Shown here: positions 24,241 through 35,499 of the stretch, in pieces
Position numbering within the stretch: the stretch's first letter is position 1
How the letters are laid out: each line of letters starts with the position of its first letter
Origin: Calliopum simillimum
Lineage: Eukaryota > Arthropoda > Insecta > Diptera > Lauxaniidae
Reading direction: 5' to 3'
Assembly: GCA_951812925.1 (NCBI GenBank)
Contig: OX638372.1
Coordinates: 7,068,001 to 7,132,000, forward strand
Length of the DNA stretch: 64,000 nucleotides
Made by a program: the position numbers and the translations under genes
The notes under the pieces: model-generated
Database searches by the model: none
Told to the model about the DNA's origin: nothing
What the model saw: the letters and a program-made list of their open reading frames with translations, nothing else

Positions 24241-26029
24241 TCTTTATTTCATTGCGTCAATTTTTAATTTTTTGTTTTTTTTTTTTCCTTCTTCGTTTTC
24301 ACAACTTTTCATATTACGCGAACACTCATGTTGTGAACTATAGGAATTGCATACAAATTGACAAATACAACGATAAAAGCAAAAGGAAGCAAAAAACATC
24401 ACTAGCAACAATGCAGATTTTGCAGATTTTTCTTACTACAACTATTACACACTGCATGCATACATGTTTTAGCATAGTAGTTCATAGTAGTAGTAGAAGT
24501 AATAGTGCCAGTTGTAAGTAGTTGTGTTCTTGTTGTTGTTATTGGATCATATTGCCACCATAGGGGCACCCCCTAGTGTTATGCCACTTGGTAGCGCTAA
24601 ACAACAATTTGCGCAAATTTGCATAAGAATTCACTTTATTTGGCTTATGAATGGTTTGCGTTTAAGTAAAACGACAGCTGACTGTCGGGAAACATACAAA
24701 AAAGAAAATAAAAAGAGGACGAAATTGGAAAAAAATTCACTGCGAATGTTGGCAGGAGAATTTCATACAAAAATACAAAAATATTTACAGATATCGCTGG
24801 CTGACTGGTGTGAAGCCATGTATTGATGCACTTGCGTTTGCTGGGGCAGAGTATATATATACTTACATACACAGCTGAAGGATAATAGCGAAGGACAAAA
24901 TCATTGATATTGATTTGTGTGTACTAAAGCTGAAAAATAGGTTAATATTTTTTATTTACGCGAAAGAAAAGAAAGTGGAAAAAAGAAAACTAAACACAAG
25001 CAAAGTCTTTTCATTTCCTCTCCACTCCTTTTAAGCGAAAAATTTTATAATTCAAGTGAAAATTTCTACTAAAAAAAAAAACAAAAAAAATGCAAAAGAC
25101 AACTTGTCTGTTTATTATCCTTAAGGACATTTTAAACAATATAAAAGAAAAGAATTTTTACAAGATAAATAAACAAAAACAATGGAATTAAAATTAACTG
25201 CTTTTTTACGCATCGCAAAGTTTATCAGGTCCACGGGGCAGGCACTGCTAGCTGGCTGTGTCACTCAACGTGGATACGTTAGCAACGCGTTAACAAATGC
25301 GCCGCTACGCTGCTGCTATAGGGATAAACTGTGAAATTCCAGCAGCTTCATTTAAGTGACATTTTATAGTTAAGTGAATTTTCTTGGTTTATTGCTGGCT
25401 TAGCGGCAGCATTCATCTAATATGGGTGGGCGGGTGACTGTTTGAATAGGCCGCTGCCGCTACAGTTGTTACACTAAGGGTCACAGCAATTTATGTGCGG
25501 TATGCTATTCATGTTCATGTGCTTGTGTGCGTCCGTATTGCATTCTCGATGGCGCGCTCAACATTGCTATGTATATGCTTCGCTTGCTTTGGCACTGTCA
25601 CTGTAACTGTCACAAAGCAGCAACAGCGCGGCGCACAGCAGTAGGGCCATTGAATGTTAATGTGTCATGTTGAGGGCACAGCAGCAGCAAAGTTGTAAAG
25701 AATGCGTTCGTGGTGGTGGGGGAATCAGCATTACATGAAAATCAAAATTAATTTTACGAGATTTTTATTTCAATTTAGCCTTTGTCTTGATTGCGGTAAT
25801 GTGGAAATGGAATATTCTTGAGAAATAAATATATAAATTAAACTTATGCTGAAATATTCCAAGAAAAAGTGTGTACTAAAGTGTTCTAGTAGTCGAATAA
25901 TGTTGTGAAATTTTATTGAAAAAATCGAAATATTTTGCCAAGAAATCGGAAAAGTTTTGTAACTTGAAAAAGTAAAAGAAAGCCGAATTTAAGAAAAAAA
26001 AAATATATTGATTCAGTCAAAAGTAAGTA
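24241..26029. other. non-coding DNA with a GC-richer patch
   Basis: No gene recognised. The 100-codon plus frame at 24524-24826 has no known motif. The interval 25190-25750 is markedly less AT-rich, with GCGCCGCTACGCTGCTGC, GGGTGGGCGGGTGAC and CACTGTCACTGTAACTGTCAC, and carries none of the repeats seen elsewhere. It may be conserved regulatory DNA or an untranslated exon, but nothing diagnostic was found. Confidence 0.5.
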
Positions 26030-26800
26030 CTAAACAAATCGAAAATACTGCTTTCATCAAAAAACTGTTGCTAAGCCGAAAAGACCGAAAAATGTTGCAA
26101 ACATCAAAAAATTCAAAAATTTTGCTTAAGTTGAAAAATTCTGCAAAAACCTGAAATTTTAAAAAGTCGAAAAATATTGCTTTCATCAAAAGTTGCAAAA
26201 ATGCTGAAAAACTCAAAAAATGTTTCTATCATCAAAAAAGGTTGCTTGGGTTAAAAAATGTTGGCAAAAAAATTAAAAATTTTGCTTTCATCAAAATATG
26301 TTCAAATATCCAAAAAATTTTGCTTTCATCAAGAAATCTTGTTGATCTCGACAATCCAGCTATAGTCAAAATATGCTGAAAAAACCAAAAAATGTTTATA
26401 CATAAAGTTGCTTTCGTCGGAAAATGTTCCTAAGCCCGAAAAAACTGTGCTCTCATCAAAACATGTTTCTGAAGTCGAAAAATATTGCTAATGTCAAAAT
26501 GTTCAAAAAACCGAAAAATTTTGTTTTCATCAATAAATGTTGCATAAGCAAAATTATGGTGAAAAAACAAAATAATGTTGCTTTCTTCGAAAAAAGTTCC
26601 CAAAGTCGAAACATATTGCTTAAGTTGAAAAAAAAAAAATAATGAAAAAACTAAGCTTTCACCAAAAGATATTGCTAACGTCGAATTATGTTGCTTGTGT
26701 CAAAAAATGTTGCTTCCATAAAAAAATGTTGCTTGGGTTGAAAAATGTTGGAAAAAAAACTGCAATCGTCAAAAAATTATGCTAAAGTCGAAAAACGCAA
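26030..26800 (-). repeat. 19-bp x 3 satellite-like block, minus orientation
   Basis: Reverse complement of the same 57-bp family. Recurrent units are AAAAATGTTGCTTTCATC and GTYGAAAAATRTTGC, alternating with CCGAAAAATGTTGC. Together with the block at 23341-24240 it forms a large inverted pair about 1.8 kb apart. The 128-codon plus frame at 26745-27131 starts in this block and runs into unrelated sequence; its last part shows no recognised motif. Confidence 0.85.
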
Positions 26801-27335
26801 AAAATCGATCTTGAAGGTGCGAGACTTGAGTTCTTACCGACCAAAGGATGAACATATAACAAGAAATTGTCTTTTAATGATTAATAACACTGATCGTCTG
26901 ATGATCTTACAACATCTCAAATACCGAATTTATCTAAAATGCTACCAGACGCCTATAACATACGAAATCAATCTCTGCACAGAACACCCAATGAAATTTG
27001 CCACCAACCACTTAAGTGACGGTAGAGGATTTAATAAGATCGTTAGAGATCCAACTATCCAAAAAATTGGGACAGCAGTTAATGTAGAAAATTTTGCCTC
27101 TCTGGAGCAAACAATCCAATATTTGGACTAAGTGTTACAAAGTCACATCTCAAACCTAAATAAAAGTTGTTTTAAAAATCTCTAAAAGACGTTGTTTGAA
27201 TCAAAATTTTAAATGAAAATGGTATATCCTTAAAAAAGTACTTGTACTGAAGCATAGATTTAAGTGTTCCTCCATATGAAAATCATCAAACAAAAATGTT
27301 TTATTTAACTAAGTAATTCATAAAAAGTTCTTTAA
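26801..27335. other. non-coding DNA upstream of a LINE insertion
   Basis: About 530 bases with no recognised gene. The tail of the open frame reaching 27131 is less repetitive than its surroundings, but I cannot assign it. The interval ends where LINE homology begins, just after an in-frame stop at 27333-27335. Confidence 0.5.
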
Positions 27336-28796
27336 TCAACACTGGCTCGTCCATTACGGAATCTATTTAGCATTTCCTACACTTGTGGTGAATTTCCATC
27401 ATGTTGGAAGATTGCTAATGTTCAACCAGTTCCCAAAAAAGGCGAGGCTACGAACCCTAATAATTATCGGCCCATTGCAATATGCTCAGCGCTTTCCAAA
27501 ATTATGGAAAGTGTTATAAACTTTCACTTTATGAATTATCTAGAGCGCAACGAATTACTTAATGATCGCCAATATGGCTTCAGGAGAGCTCGCTCTACTG
27601 GTGACTTAATGGCGTTCGTCACTGAAAGGTGGAACCAATGTGTCCACCTTCTTGGTGAAAGTATGGTTGTTGCTCTGGATATTTCTAAAGCTTTTGATCG
27701 TGTGTGGCATAGCGCCCTCGTAACAAAACTTATTGCATATGGCGTCGGTGATTCCTTCGCTCGTTGGATAACGAGCTTTTGCAGTGGCCGTTCTATACGT
27801 GTTGTCGTAGACGGTTTCATATCTAATGAATACTCCATTAACGCTGGAGTTCCTCAGGGTTCGGTCCTATCCCCGTCTCTTTTTCTTGTTTTCATCGATG
27901 ACCTTCTGTCATCGACCATTAATCCAATCCACTCCTTTGCAGATGACAGCAGTATTTGTCATTCATATTGCTTCAAAAAGCGTCCAAGCTCTGAGGAGAT
28001 TGAGAGAAAAAGGCGGTATATGAATGACACTCTCACAAATGACCTCAAAACAATCTCCGAGTGGGGTCGAGCTAATCGGGTCGAATTCAACGCTAGCAAA
28101 ACCCAATGCTGTCTGTTGTCTCACAGACGAGTGGATTGTCCCCCTCCACCCCTCAATATGGCCGGCGTAGATATTCTGAGATCAGCAACTCTTGACGTTC
28201 TGGGCATATCAATTCAAGCTGATCTGAGGTGGACAGATCATGTATTCGATGTGTCGAAAGAAGCGGCCAAGTGCTTAGGTTATCTTAAACGGTGTAAGAA
28301 ATACTGCACTCCTGTTGATCTTCGGACTGTCTATTTCGCCTATATTAGACCTAAGCTAGAGTACAATTCGCACATCTGGGCCGGGGCTCCAAAAACTACT
28401 TTGGAGCTGCTAGACAGAGTTCAACGTCGTGCGATGAAGTTAATTGGGGATGCGGTTGTTGTATCTTCTATTGACTCTCTTGAACACCGTCGTAACGTTG
28501 GGTGTGTTACCCTTTTTTATAGATATTATCATGGGATGTGCTCAAGAGAAATTTATGGGCTGGTTCCGTCAGTTCGTATATTTTCTCGCAGCACTCGGGC
28601 GTCTCATCAGGCCCATTCCTATTGCGTTGCAACGGTGTTTAACAGAACATCGCACTATCGTGATAATTCGTTCTTTGGTCGCACGATCAAGTTGTGGAAT
28701 AATCTTCCTGCGAACGTTTTTCCCGACAGCTGTGACATCAGTAGATTCAAGAAAAATGTTCATCAACACTACTCCTCTTTTCCGCCATCCCTCTAA
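27336..28796 (+). CDS. partial LINE ORF2, reverse transcriptase
   Basis: Open frame of about 486 codons with no internal stop. It is 5'-truncated, so the ATG at 27504 is only the first internal Met, not the family start. Upstream of that Met the frame already encodes NPNNYRPIAICSALSKIMES, RT motif 1. Counting from Met 27504: YGFRRARST at 24-32; motif A ALDISKAFD at 57-65 with catalytic Asp 59; motif B AGVPQGSVLSP at 114-124; motif C SFADDSS at 144-150 with the catalytic Asp pair 147-148. The C-terminal third has the thumb-like YIRPKLEYNSHIWAGAP and DRVQRRAMKLI, and ends in an LWNNLP-type tail before TAA at 28794. The endonuclease domain and ORF1 are absent. The protein would copy element RNA into DNA at a nicked target; this copy cannot move itself. 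Confidence 0.9.
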   Translation, partial: STLARPLRNLFSISYTCGEFPSCWKIANVQPVPKKGEATNPNNYRPIAICSALSKIMESVINFHFMNYLERNELLNDRQYGFRRARSTGDLMAFVTERWNQCVHLLGESMVVALDISKAFDRVWHSALVTKLIAYGVGDSFARWITSFCSGRSIRVVVDGFISNEYSINAGVPQGSVLSPSLFLVFIDDLLSSTINPIHSFADDSSICHSYCFKKRPSSEEIERKRRYMNDTLTNDLKTISEWGRANRVEFNASKTQCCLLSHRRVDCPPPPLNMAGVDILRSATLDVLGISIQADLRWTDHVFDVSKEAAKCLGYLKRCKKYCTPVDLRTVYFAYIRPKLEYNSHIWAGAPKTTLELLDRVQRRAMKLIGDAVVVSSIDSLEHRRNVGCVTLFYRYYHGMCSREIYGLVPSVRIFSRSTRASHQAHSYCVATVFNRTSHYRDNSFFGRTIKLWNNLPANVFPDSCDISRFKKNVHQHYSSFPPSL

Positions 28797-28894
28797 CCCA
28801 TTTCCTTTTCTGCAAATCAACACGGTGCATTGCATTTATAGGGGCTATCCCCTGAGCGTTGGTTTAAGTATAAAAAAAAAAAAAAAAAAAAAAA
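27336..28894 (+). mobile_element. 5'-truncated non-LTR retrotransposon (LINE) with poly(A) tail
   Basis: Homology starts abruptly inside the reverse-transcriptase region, runs through the end of ORF2, a 75-base 3' untranslated stretch and a 23-base poly(A) run (28872-28894). 5' truncation plus a poly(A) tail is the signature of target-primed reverse transcription. No clear target-site duplication could be matched between 27310-27335 and 28895-28930. The element belongs to the jockey/CR1-like group by motif style; the exact clade is not settled. It is visibly more GC-rich than the flanks. Confidence 0.9.
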
Positions 28895-30178
28895 TAAATA
28901 AGCTTCAAGCTTTTCGTTGGTAAACCTTATATCACATACAAAAGATATGCCTACTTTTTTCTTCCTCATATGGTGCATGGAATGGGGCTCATAGCAAATA
29001 ATATTTTTTCTTGATCAACCTAGACTTTGGGTTACATTTAAACTTAATTATCCTTTAATTCACACGAAAACTACTGAAATCGGAAACACCTCAAAGTATG
29101 AAGTAAAGTTTTTGAAAAATAAGTCCCGTAAAAGTAGCACAAAAACAAACCATGTCGGAGAACTCCAAGCTGAATATTTAAAACAGGCACATGTGCAGCT
29201 GGAAAAAAAACTTTTCTCATTACGGTTTTTTTAAGTTTGCGCTTGCAAACTTTGCTACTAGCATTGCACCAAACCATACTATTTTTCTTTAACCCCTATA
29301 TAGCGATAGTATTGGGTGTAAGCCCAGCTACTTGTGGAGAAAAAAAAAAAAAAATGCGGCAGCGAAAAATCTAAGGCTTCTTTTGTTGTTGATTTTTTAT
29401 TTTGTGAGAATTTTGTCTATTTTTATTGCAGCTGCTTGTAAACTATCCCAGTTGGAAATCTAATATTATGGTGATAGAACTGCAAGGAAAATTTTCTCTG
29501 ATAGATACTGTTTCAAAGCTGGGTAGGAAAACTTATACTCGAAGACTGGCTCATAGGATCACTCTCTAAAATTCCAATAAAATACATCTTGTTTCAGAAG
29601 TGGAAAGTGTTTTTCACGTTTTTCCTAAATGCTGATCAAAAAGCTCTTAACTAAAGTCAGCAAAAGTTGGAGCCACTATTTCGGAAACTTTCACTCTCAC
29701 AGTCTGTTAATAACATATGCTGAAAAAAACATATACATAAATACACTGGAACAATAAATACCTAGGCACAAATAAATGAATGACAGGATTCCTACACAGT
29801 TAAAATTTTAGTTTAATTTTATGACCAAAAAGTATTTGCATAGAACAATGCCAAAAAAAGAATTAATTTTAAACAAATTTGGAATAAATTTTATACTTTT
29901 TTGGTATAAATTTTAAACTTTTTTGGAAAAAAATCGGAATTTAATAACAAAAAAATTTAAAATCAATACTTAAGGGAATCAGAAGTAAGAAAATTAAACT
30001 ATCATTGTTTAGTGTGGATATTGACTATAGTAAGGTTTTTGACGAGATACTTCGCTGAAAAACATTAACCAGGCTAAAGCCTTATACATGAGATATAAAT
30101 GCAAGGTCCAATATAACAAGAATTTTTCATATCCTTTTTTTTTATTACCTCCTAAACTTGTCTTATTGTAATGTATTA
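28895..30178. other. AT-rich non-coding DNA
   Basis: No gene supported. It contains A-runs near 29339 and 29760-29960 with repeated TTTTGGTATAAATTTTA-like phrases. Frames here are short and random. Confidence 0.55.
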
Positions 30179-30538
30179 AGGGGATTCCTTTAAACTCGTA
30201 AAAGCCTCGAAAAGCACGTAAACCTCGAAAACTTTCGAGTCTCGTAAACAAAATTTAAAAATTTGTATGAAAAAAAAGTTTACCAGGCCTCGAAAACTTA
30301 CGAGGCAAATTTGATGCGTAAATAGCCTCGAAAAAGTACGAGAGCGATTGTTGTCAAATAAATGTATTGAAAAAATATTTTTTGTTTTGAAAATTGAATT
30401 TGAATTGAATGTTTTTCGAATTATATGACAGCCGATACGTTGCTTACACGTTTTTAGAAATGTGTGTTCCTGAAAACAAGCTCGTAAACTTTCGAGTTTT
30501 TCATGGTTTACGAGTTTACGAGATTAAAGGTATCCCCT
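30179..30538. mobile_element. 360-bp MITE with 24-bp TIRs and TA duplication
   Basis: The left tip AGGGGATTCCTTTAAACTCG starts at 30179. The right tip, read inward on the other strand, is AGGGGATACCTTTAATCTCG ending at 30538, and both continue TAAA. TA dinucleotides at 30177-30178 and 30539-30540 fit a Tc1/mariner-type target duplication. The interior is full of CTCGTAAA and CCTCGAAAA words in both orientations, which look like subterminal binding-site repeats. There is no coding capacity, so it is non-autonomous. Confidence 0.85.
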
Positions 30539-31446
30539 TATTGATTTTGAGAAGACCTTGAAATTTGTTTCAAGAGACCTTAGAGAAGAAAATCATGTTG
30601 CTCTCAGGAATAAGCTCTCAAAAATAAATTCATGTTGGAGTTCATTTCATTGATTTCGGTATGTATTTAGTCGAATTAAATTATTATTGTATTGTTTTCG
30701 AGTGAAACACTCAATACAGCGTGAAGGGTGGTGTTTGGAAGATAACATGAAAGCGATCATTAAAATGAGAAATACATTAATCTGGGAAGAAAAGAAAATT
30801 GTGCTATCGAGGTCTTATGCTCCAAGAAGTGTTAAAGGCCACTCAAAAGAACTATTACTACTTTCCTCCTGGGTAGTTTTGAATGAAGTATTGAAGTTTT
30901 TTTTTTTTGTTCTGATTTTCCTTTCATTGTGCAACACTGCAGAAGCGTAAGTAAATGTCAATGTTTGCAACGCATGGAATTGCAGTATGCAAAAACTGCA
31001 GGCATTCCAAACAGCAAACAAACAAAAAGCACAACAGCAATATACTACGTATATAGGACCAAAAAAGATCCCCAAAAATGCACCAACAAAAACAACAATA
31101 GCAGTTAAAAACCAAAATTGCCGCAAAAGCAATTAAAAGATTTTTATGACGGAAGTTGGCGACATAAAGAAAAAAGAAGAACAAAAATAACGTAACAACA
31201 GTAAGGATTACAACGGAACCATTTTAGTGAATAGGAAATTGAAGTAACTAACAAACAGCAAAAAGGATTAGAGGTCAATCGAGTTAACCGCTGTAAAGTA
31301 CAAATAAGCTGAAGCAAAAACCTACATACAAAACACAGCCAGAAGAGATAAGGGATTAAAATGGATACTGCTAATTAAATAAAACGAAGTTACTAAATAG
31401 ATTTTTTTTTTTGAAAAAAAGTTTAAAAAAAATGTTAAAAGGTTCT
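30539..31446. other. AT-rich non-coding DNA
   Basis: No gene supported. The 87-codon plus frame (30687-30950) and overlapping minus frames of 86-105 codons are unrecognised and overlap one another. The minus frames are Phe/Cys-rich translations of AACAAAAGCAC-like sequence. Confidence 0.5.
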
Positions 31447-32595
31447 GCGTTGCACAGTGGGAGATTTCATACATCTAATTGGCATTAATTTAAATTTCAG
31501 AGACGTCATTCGGTAAACGTACCCTAAGTTGTAGGTGCGTCTATTGTGATTGCAAAAAATAAAACATGAGCTGCGAAAACATGCGATAGCTTTAGTGATA
31601 GAATTTTAAAAGTGGGCCTTAAATTTTTTGGTTCAGTTGGATTTAGAAAAACTGACCAAGCGCAAAAAAGTGTGTTTCTAACAATATTACCCTTTAGAGA
31701 GAAAAATAATAAAGATTCGGACTAAGTTCACCAAAAAAATATGTAGTGGGATTACATTTACTTTTTAAATAAGATATGTAGATGAAAATAAGTAATATTC
31801 TATGTATTAATACGCAAGACGAAAACCTGTCCACCTTTTTTGACTTTTTTAGAAATGGAGTTCGACTTTTAGTTATATACCATTAGAAAGTTATTTGTGT
31901 GTAGATATGCACAAAGTTAAAATTATTTTAATAGTTTTCCTTTAAGCCATATAAATCTAAGTACAAATTTTTCATCATTAACAACAATAAAATGCACGGT
32001 CACACAGAGTTGAAAATAGGATGAATCAAAAGGCAAAGCACTGACTTCATGCTTCTTGTTTTGTTCGCGTTTCGCTTGATAAATGAGTTTTTCTATTTTG
32101 TACCAAATAGCATAAGAAGGTACTTAAAGTGTCCAAAAAGTATTAAATACATTTGTGGTCGATTTATGACTACTGGGAGATTTTGGTATATATTAATACG
32201 TATGGCAAAAACTTGTCCACCTTTTTTTAGTATGTTGGAAATGGAGTTCGACTTTGAATACAACACCATTCGAAAGGTATTTGTGTGTAGATGTGCTCAA
32301 AGTTTAAATTATTTTCATATTTTGCCCTTAAGCCATATAAAACTAAGTACAAATTTTTCATCATTAACAGTAATAAAATGTGCGGTCACAAAGAGCTGAA
32401 AATAGGATGAAGCACAAAGAGAAAGACAAAAAGTAAAGGACTGACTTCATGTTCTTTTTTTCGTTAACATTTCGCATGAGCAAAATAAGGTACTAAAAGT
32501 GTCAAAAATGTAACAAAACACATTTGTGGTCGATTTTTAACTACTGGGCGAATCTACTACAAAGTAAATGTATGAAATCTACCACTGTGCAGCGC
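31447..32595. mobile_element. 1.15-kb TIR element tipped GCGYTGCACAGTGG with internal tandem duplication
   Basis: The left tip GCGTTGCACAGTGGGAGATT (31447 on) and the inverted right tip GCGCTGCACAGTGGTAGATT (ending 32595) both continue TTCATACAT, giving about 28-bp TIRs with two or three mismatches. The interior holds two copies of a roughly 375-bp unit (about 31800-32170 and 32170-32545), each with GAAATGGAGTTCGACTTT, TGTGTGTAGAT and CACATTTGTGGTCGATTT-like blocks. A third diverged copy lies at 5110-5330 on the minus strand. The 116-codon frame at 32049-32399 is a repeat translation. No transposase is present. Confidence 0.8.
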
Positions 32596-34243
32596 TTCGG
32601 TGAGCGCTTGTTATAATCGCTGTGGAGTTGGTAAAAAAGTTACTTAGGTGACAAATAAAAAACGGAGCAAATTTTTGCTGTACAAAATCTGCAAAATCCA
32701 GGAACAAAAAAAGCATTCTGTTTAAAATTTCGCCACAGATGTTATAAAATATCTGCATTAAAAATTAACTTTAATGTGCGCATAGTAAAATATCTTAATG
32801 TCTTTTTAAATGCTTGTTAAATTTAAACAATTAACAAGTTTCAACAAGGCTCTACTGTCAGCATTAAATAAATTTCAATGAATTTTTTTCTCTTTTCACC
32901 ATAATGCCCCAGAGATTATAACTGCGTTAAATGAAGCATTAGAAAATGGTTAAAAGAAAAACAATCAGACAGCTGCAAATTTAACGCGCCTCAATAACAA
33001 TGAACATTTTAACTTACAATAAATGAGGGGACCCATTAAAACATTGAGGCTCTTGACCGCCATGGTGTTAAAGAAATTTTCTTTGGAATTTGTCAACAAA
33101 ACACTTTGCTCTCTTTGTATGGGTATATTGATTTGTATTGGAAAGTGCCAGACTTTGTTGTTTAATGTCCTTTGTTCTGACTTTTAATTTGCTGTCAATT
33201 ATCGTTTGCTTTTTAATTTTCACTTTTTGGGTGGCTGCTTTAACGCTTTGGTGTTCTTTTCTTTTCTTTCTGTTTTTTGTGCTTTTCTCACCACTGCTTT
33301 TTGTTCTTTATTTCGAATTCATTTCGGTCGAATGAATGCCAGCAAGTATTGGCTGATACTCGCACTTTGCCGGGTGTGGTTTGTACTTTATTCTTCAGAA
33401 TGACCTAATTGGCAGCCAAGAGTCGTCGGTCGTCAATGACCAATGGTTAATGTGGCATTTGCTGCTGCTGCTGCTGCCAAGATACACGTTTGTATTTCTG
33501 CTGCTGCATAAAGATGAATGAGACGCATGGACTGACATTTTAATTGTACATTTGTGGGGAATTTTTTCCGAACCAAGCCATTACACTATAGGTAATTTTC
33601 TGAACCTTTTCTGAGGAAAAAAGTACAAACTTTTTAAATGTCTGCCGTATTTGCAGTTTGGTTTGATGAAAAATTTGGAAAAACTAATTATTATTTTGCA
33701 GAAATGTTCCACTTGATACCCGTGATACCCGATTCGCTTCTATCTTTTCAATCAGTTGGGCAAACTGTGCGCGGCTGAGAAGGAAAGCCCCATAGAAAAA
33801 TATTAGTATATCCACAAATTGGTAGTGAAAATGTTAATGAAAATAAAAAACGAAAATAAAAATAATTCAGTCAGTAAATTAAGCATGAGAAGAATTAAGT
33901 TTATGTGCAAAATTTGGTATGGTATATAAAATTTGTGCAGGTTCTTATGCGAAGACTGTCATATTTTAATGACACACATTTAGGGCGGCAGCGTCGAAAA
34001 AAGAGCAACAACAACATAAATACATAAGTCTTAGAATTTTTGTCAAATTATTTATGTCATTTATTCATGAAATTCTCTATTTAGCTTCGCATATTTTCCA
34101 CTTATTCGTATTTTTCAACACGCATAGAGCATTTTTATGTTCATGAAATGGGAAAAATTGAGTGAAAAACTTTTTTCAACCTTTATAAATTTTTCAGAGC
34201 TATTTAACGTATGCAACATTTTACGATTTTTGATTATAAGATA
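32596..34243. other. non-coding DNA
   Basis: No gene supported. The part 33020-33550 looks more single-copy, with (GCTGCT)n, CCGCCATGG and GTCGTCGGTCGTCAATGACC, and could hold regulatory sequence. From about 34060 CATTTTTC-type words appear, probably eroded members of the 19-bp repeat family into which the mariner element inserted. Confidence 0.5.
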
Positions 34244-35492
34244 AGTGGGGCACTACTTATATTTCGGGAACTGGCAACACTAATGTCAATAGCTACAATC
34301 TGGCAGCACCATAATAAAGTTTGACATTTTTTAGCATAAACGTACTCACAACGTTTTGATGTTTAAGTGCTATTTGTTTTGTTTCCAATGAGTTAAGAAA
34401 ATCAATTTGGCCAATAAATGGAAATTTCAAGAAAAGGTTTTCGTTGTATAATTTTTCACAATTTTCGACGTGGATTATATCAACAAGAATGTGTCGATGA
34501 ACTCAGTTCTTTGTATGGCGATAAAGCACTATCAAAAACCACAGTATATGGTTGGTATAGTGAATTCAATTGTGGTCAGAGTTCGGTCACCGACGAATTC
34601 CGTGAAGGTCGTCCAAAATCGGTTGTTGTGCCACAAAACATCAATGCAGTGCATGAACTGATAATGAAAGATTATTATGTGCCATATCGTGAGATAAAAA
34701 CATCTTTGCACATTAGTTCCACTTTAATATATTCGATTTTGCATGAACACTTACAACTAAACGTTTGTTCTCGTTGGAAACCCCATAATTTATCAATCGC
34801 TCAAAAAAGGCTTGCATCGTTTGGTGTAAGGAAATGATAAAAAAATTCAACCGTGGTGCTTCAAACGACGTGTATAAGATTGTGACAGGTGATAAATCAT
34901 GGATATATGCGTATGAGCCGGAAAAAAACAGCAATCGACCGCGTGGGTATTCCAAGACGCGCTAAATCCAACAAAAGTTGTTCGTAGCAGAAGCACAGTG
35001 AAGCAAATGGTCGCCTGTTTCTTCGGCTAATGGGTCATGTGGCCACTGTTCCACTTGAGCAACGTACGACAATCAAGTATGAGTGGTACACTACAATTTG
35101 TTTGCCGGATATCTTCGGAGAAATTCGTAAAACCATCTCCCGAAGACGAATCATTCTCCATCATGACAATGCGAGCTCTCACACATCTCGTGCAACAGGT
35201 GAATTTTTGAGCAGTCAAAACATAGAATTGATGACTCATACTCCGTACAGTCCTGATTTGGCACCCAATGATTTCTTCTTGTTCCCGAACATCAAAGGTA
35301 AACTGCGTGGTCAACGATTTACGAGCGCCGAAGAAGCAGTTGAAGCGTTCAAAAACTGCTATGACTAATGATTGAACGAATGAAAAAGTGTATTGGTTAT
35401 CAAAGGGAATATTTTGAAAAACAATAAAGCCATTTTCAATTATAAATGTTTGCTATTATTTGCTATTCCTGAAATATAATTAGTGCCCTACG
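34244..35492 (+). mobile_element. defective mariner element (Tc1/mariner)
   Basis: A 1249-bp element. The left tip GTGGGGCACTACTTATATTT is mirrored by the right tip GTAGGGCACTAATTATATTT, each followed by CRGGAA, and TA lies on both sides (34242-34243 and 35493-35494). Length, TA duplication and a DD34D transposase are all standard for mariner. The TIRs differ at several positions and the gene is broken, so this is an old inactive copy. It sits at the left edge of the 19-bp satellite block that continues to its right. Confidence 0.92.
34418..35422 (+). pseudogene. mariner transposase, frameshifted
   Basis: Start ATG 34418. The N-terminal part (139 codons to 34837) carries the paired HTH region, including TTVYGWYSEFNCGQSS, TDEFREGRPKSVVVPQNI and IYSILHEHL. 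The reading frame then shifts near 34820 to continue WCKEMIKKFNRGASNDVYK and VTGDKSWIYAYEPE; the first catalytic Asp (TGD) is kept but the usual following Glu is Lys. A second shift near 34940 gives WVFQDALNPTKVVRSRS. A TAA at 35028 interrupts, then a third frame from 35030 gives GHVATVPLEQ, ILHHDNASSHTS (second Asp) and YSPDLAPNDFFLFP. There are 34 residues between the last two catalytic Asp, the mariner DD34D hallmark. A stop at 35366 and a deletion precede the remnant ERMKKCIGYQREYFEKQ. Three frame breaks and a C-terminal deletion rule out activity. Confidence 0.92.
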
Positions 35493-35499
35493 TAGGTAT

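Noticed and set aside
23826..24521. Phe/Lys-rich frames of 63-144 codons on both strands
   Set aside because: Direct translations of the 57-bp repeat, with all strands open by composition.
27826..28923. Other frames of 65-159 codons over the LINE
   Set aside because: Shadow frames; only the 27336-28796 frame carries RT motifs.
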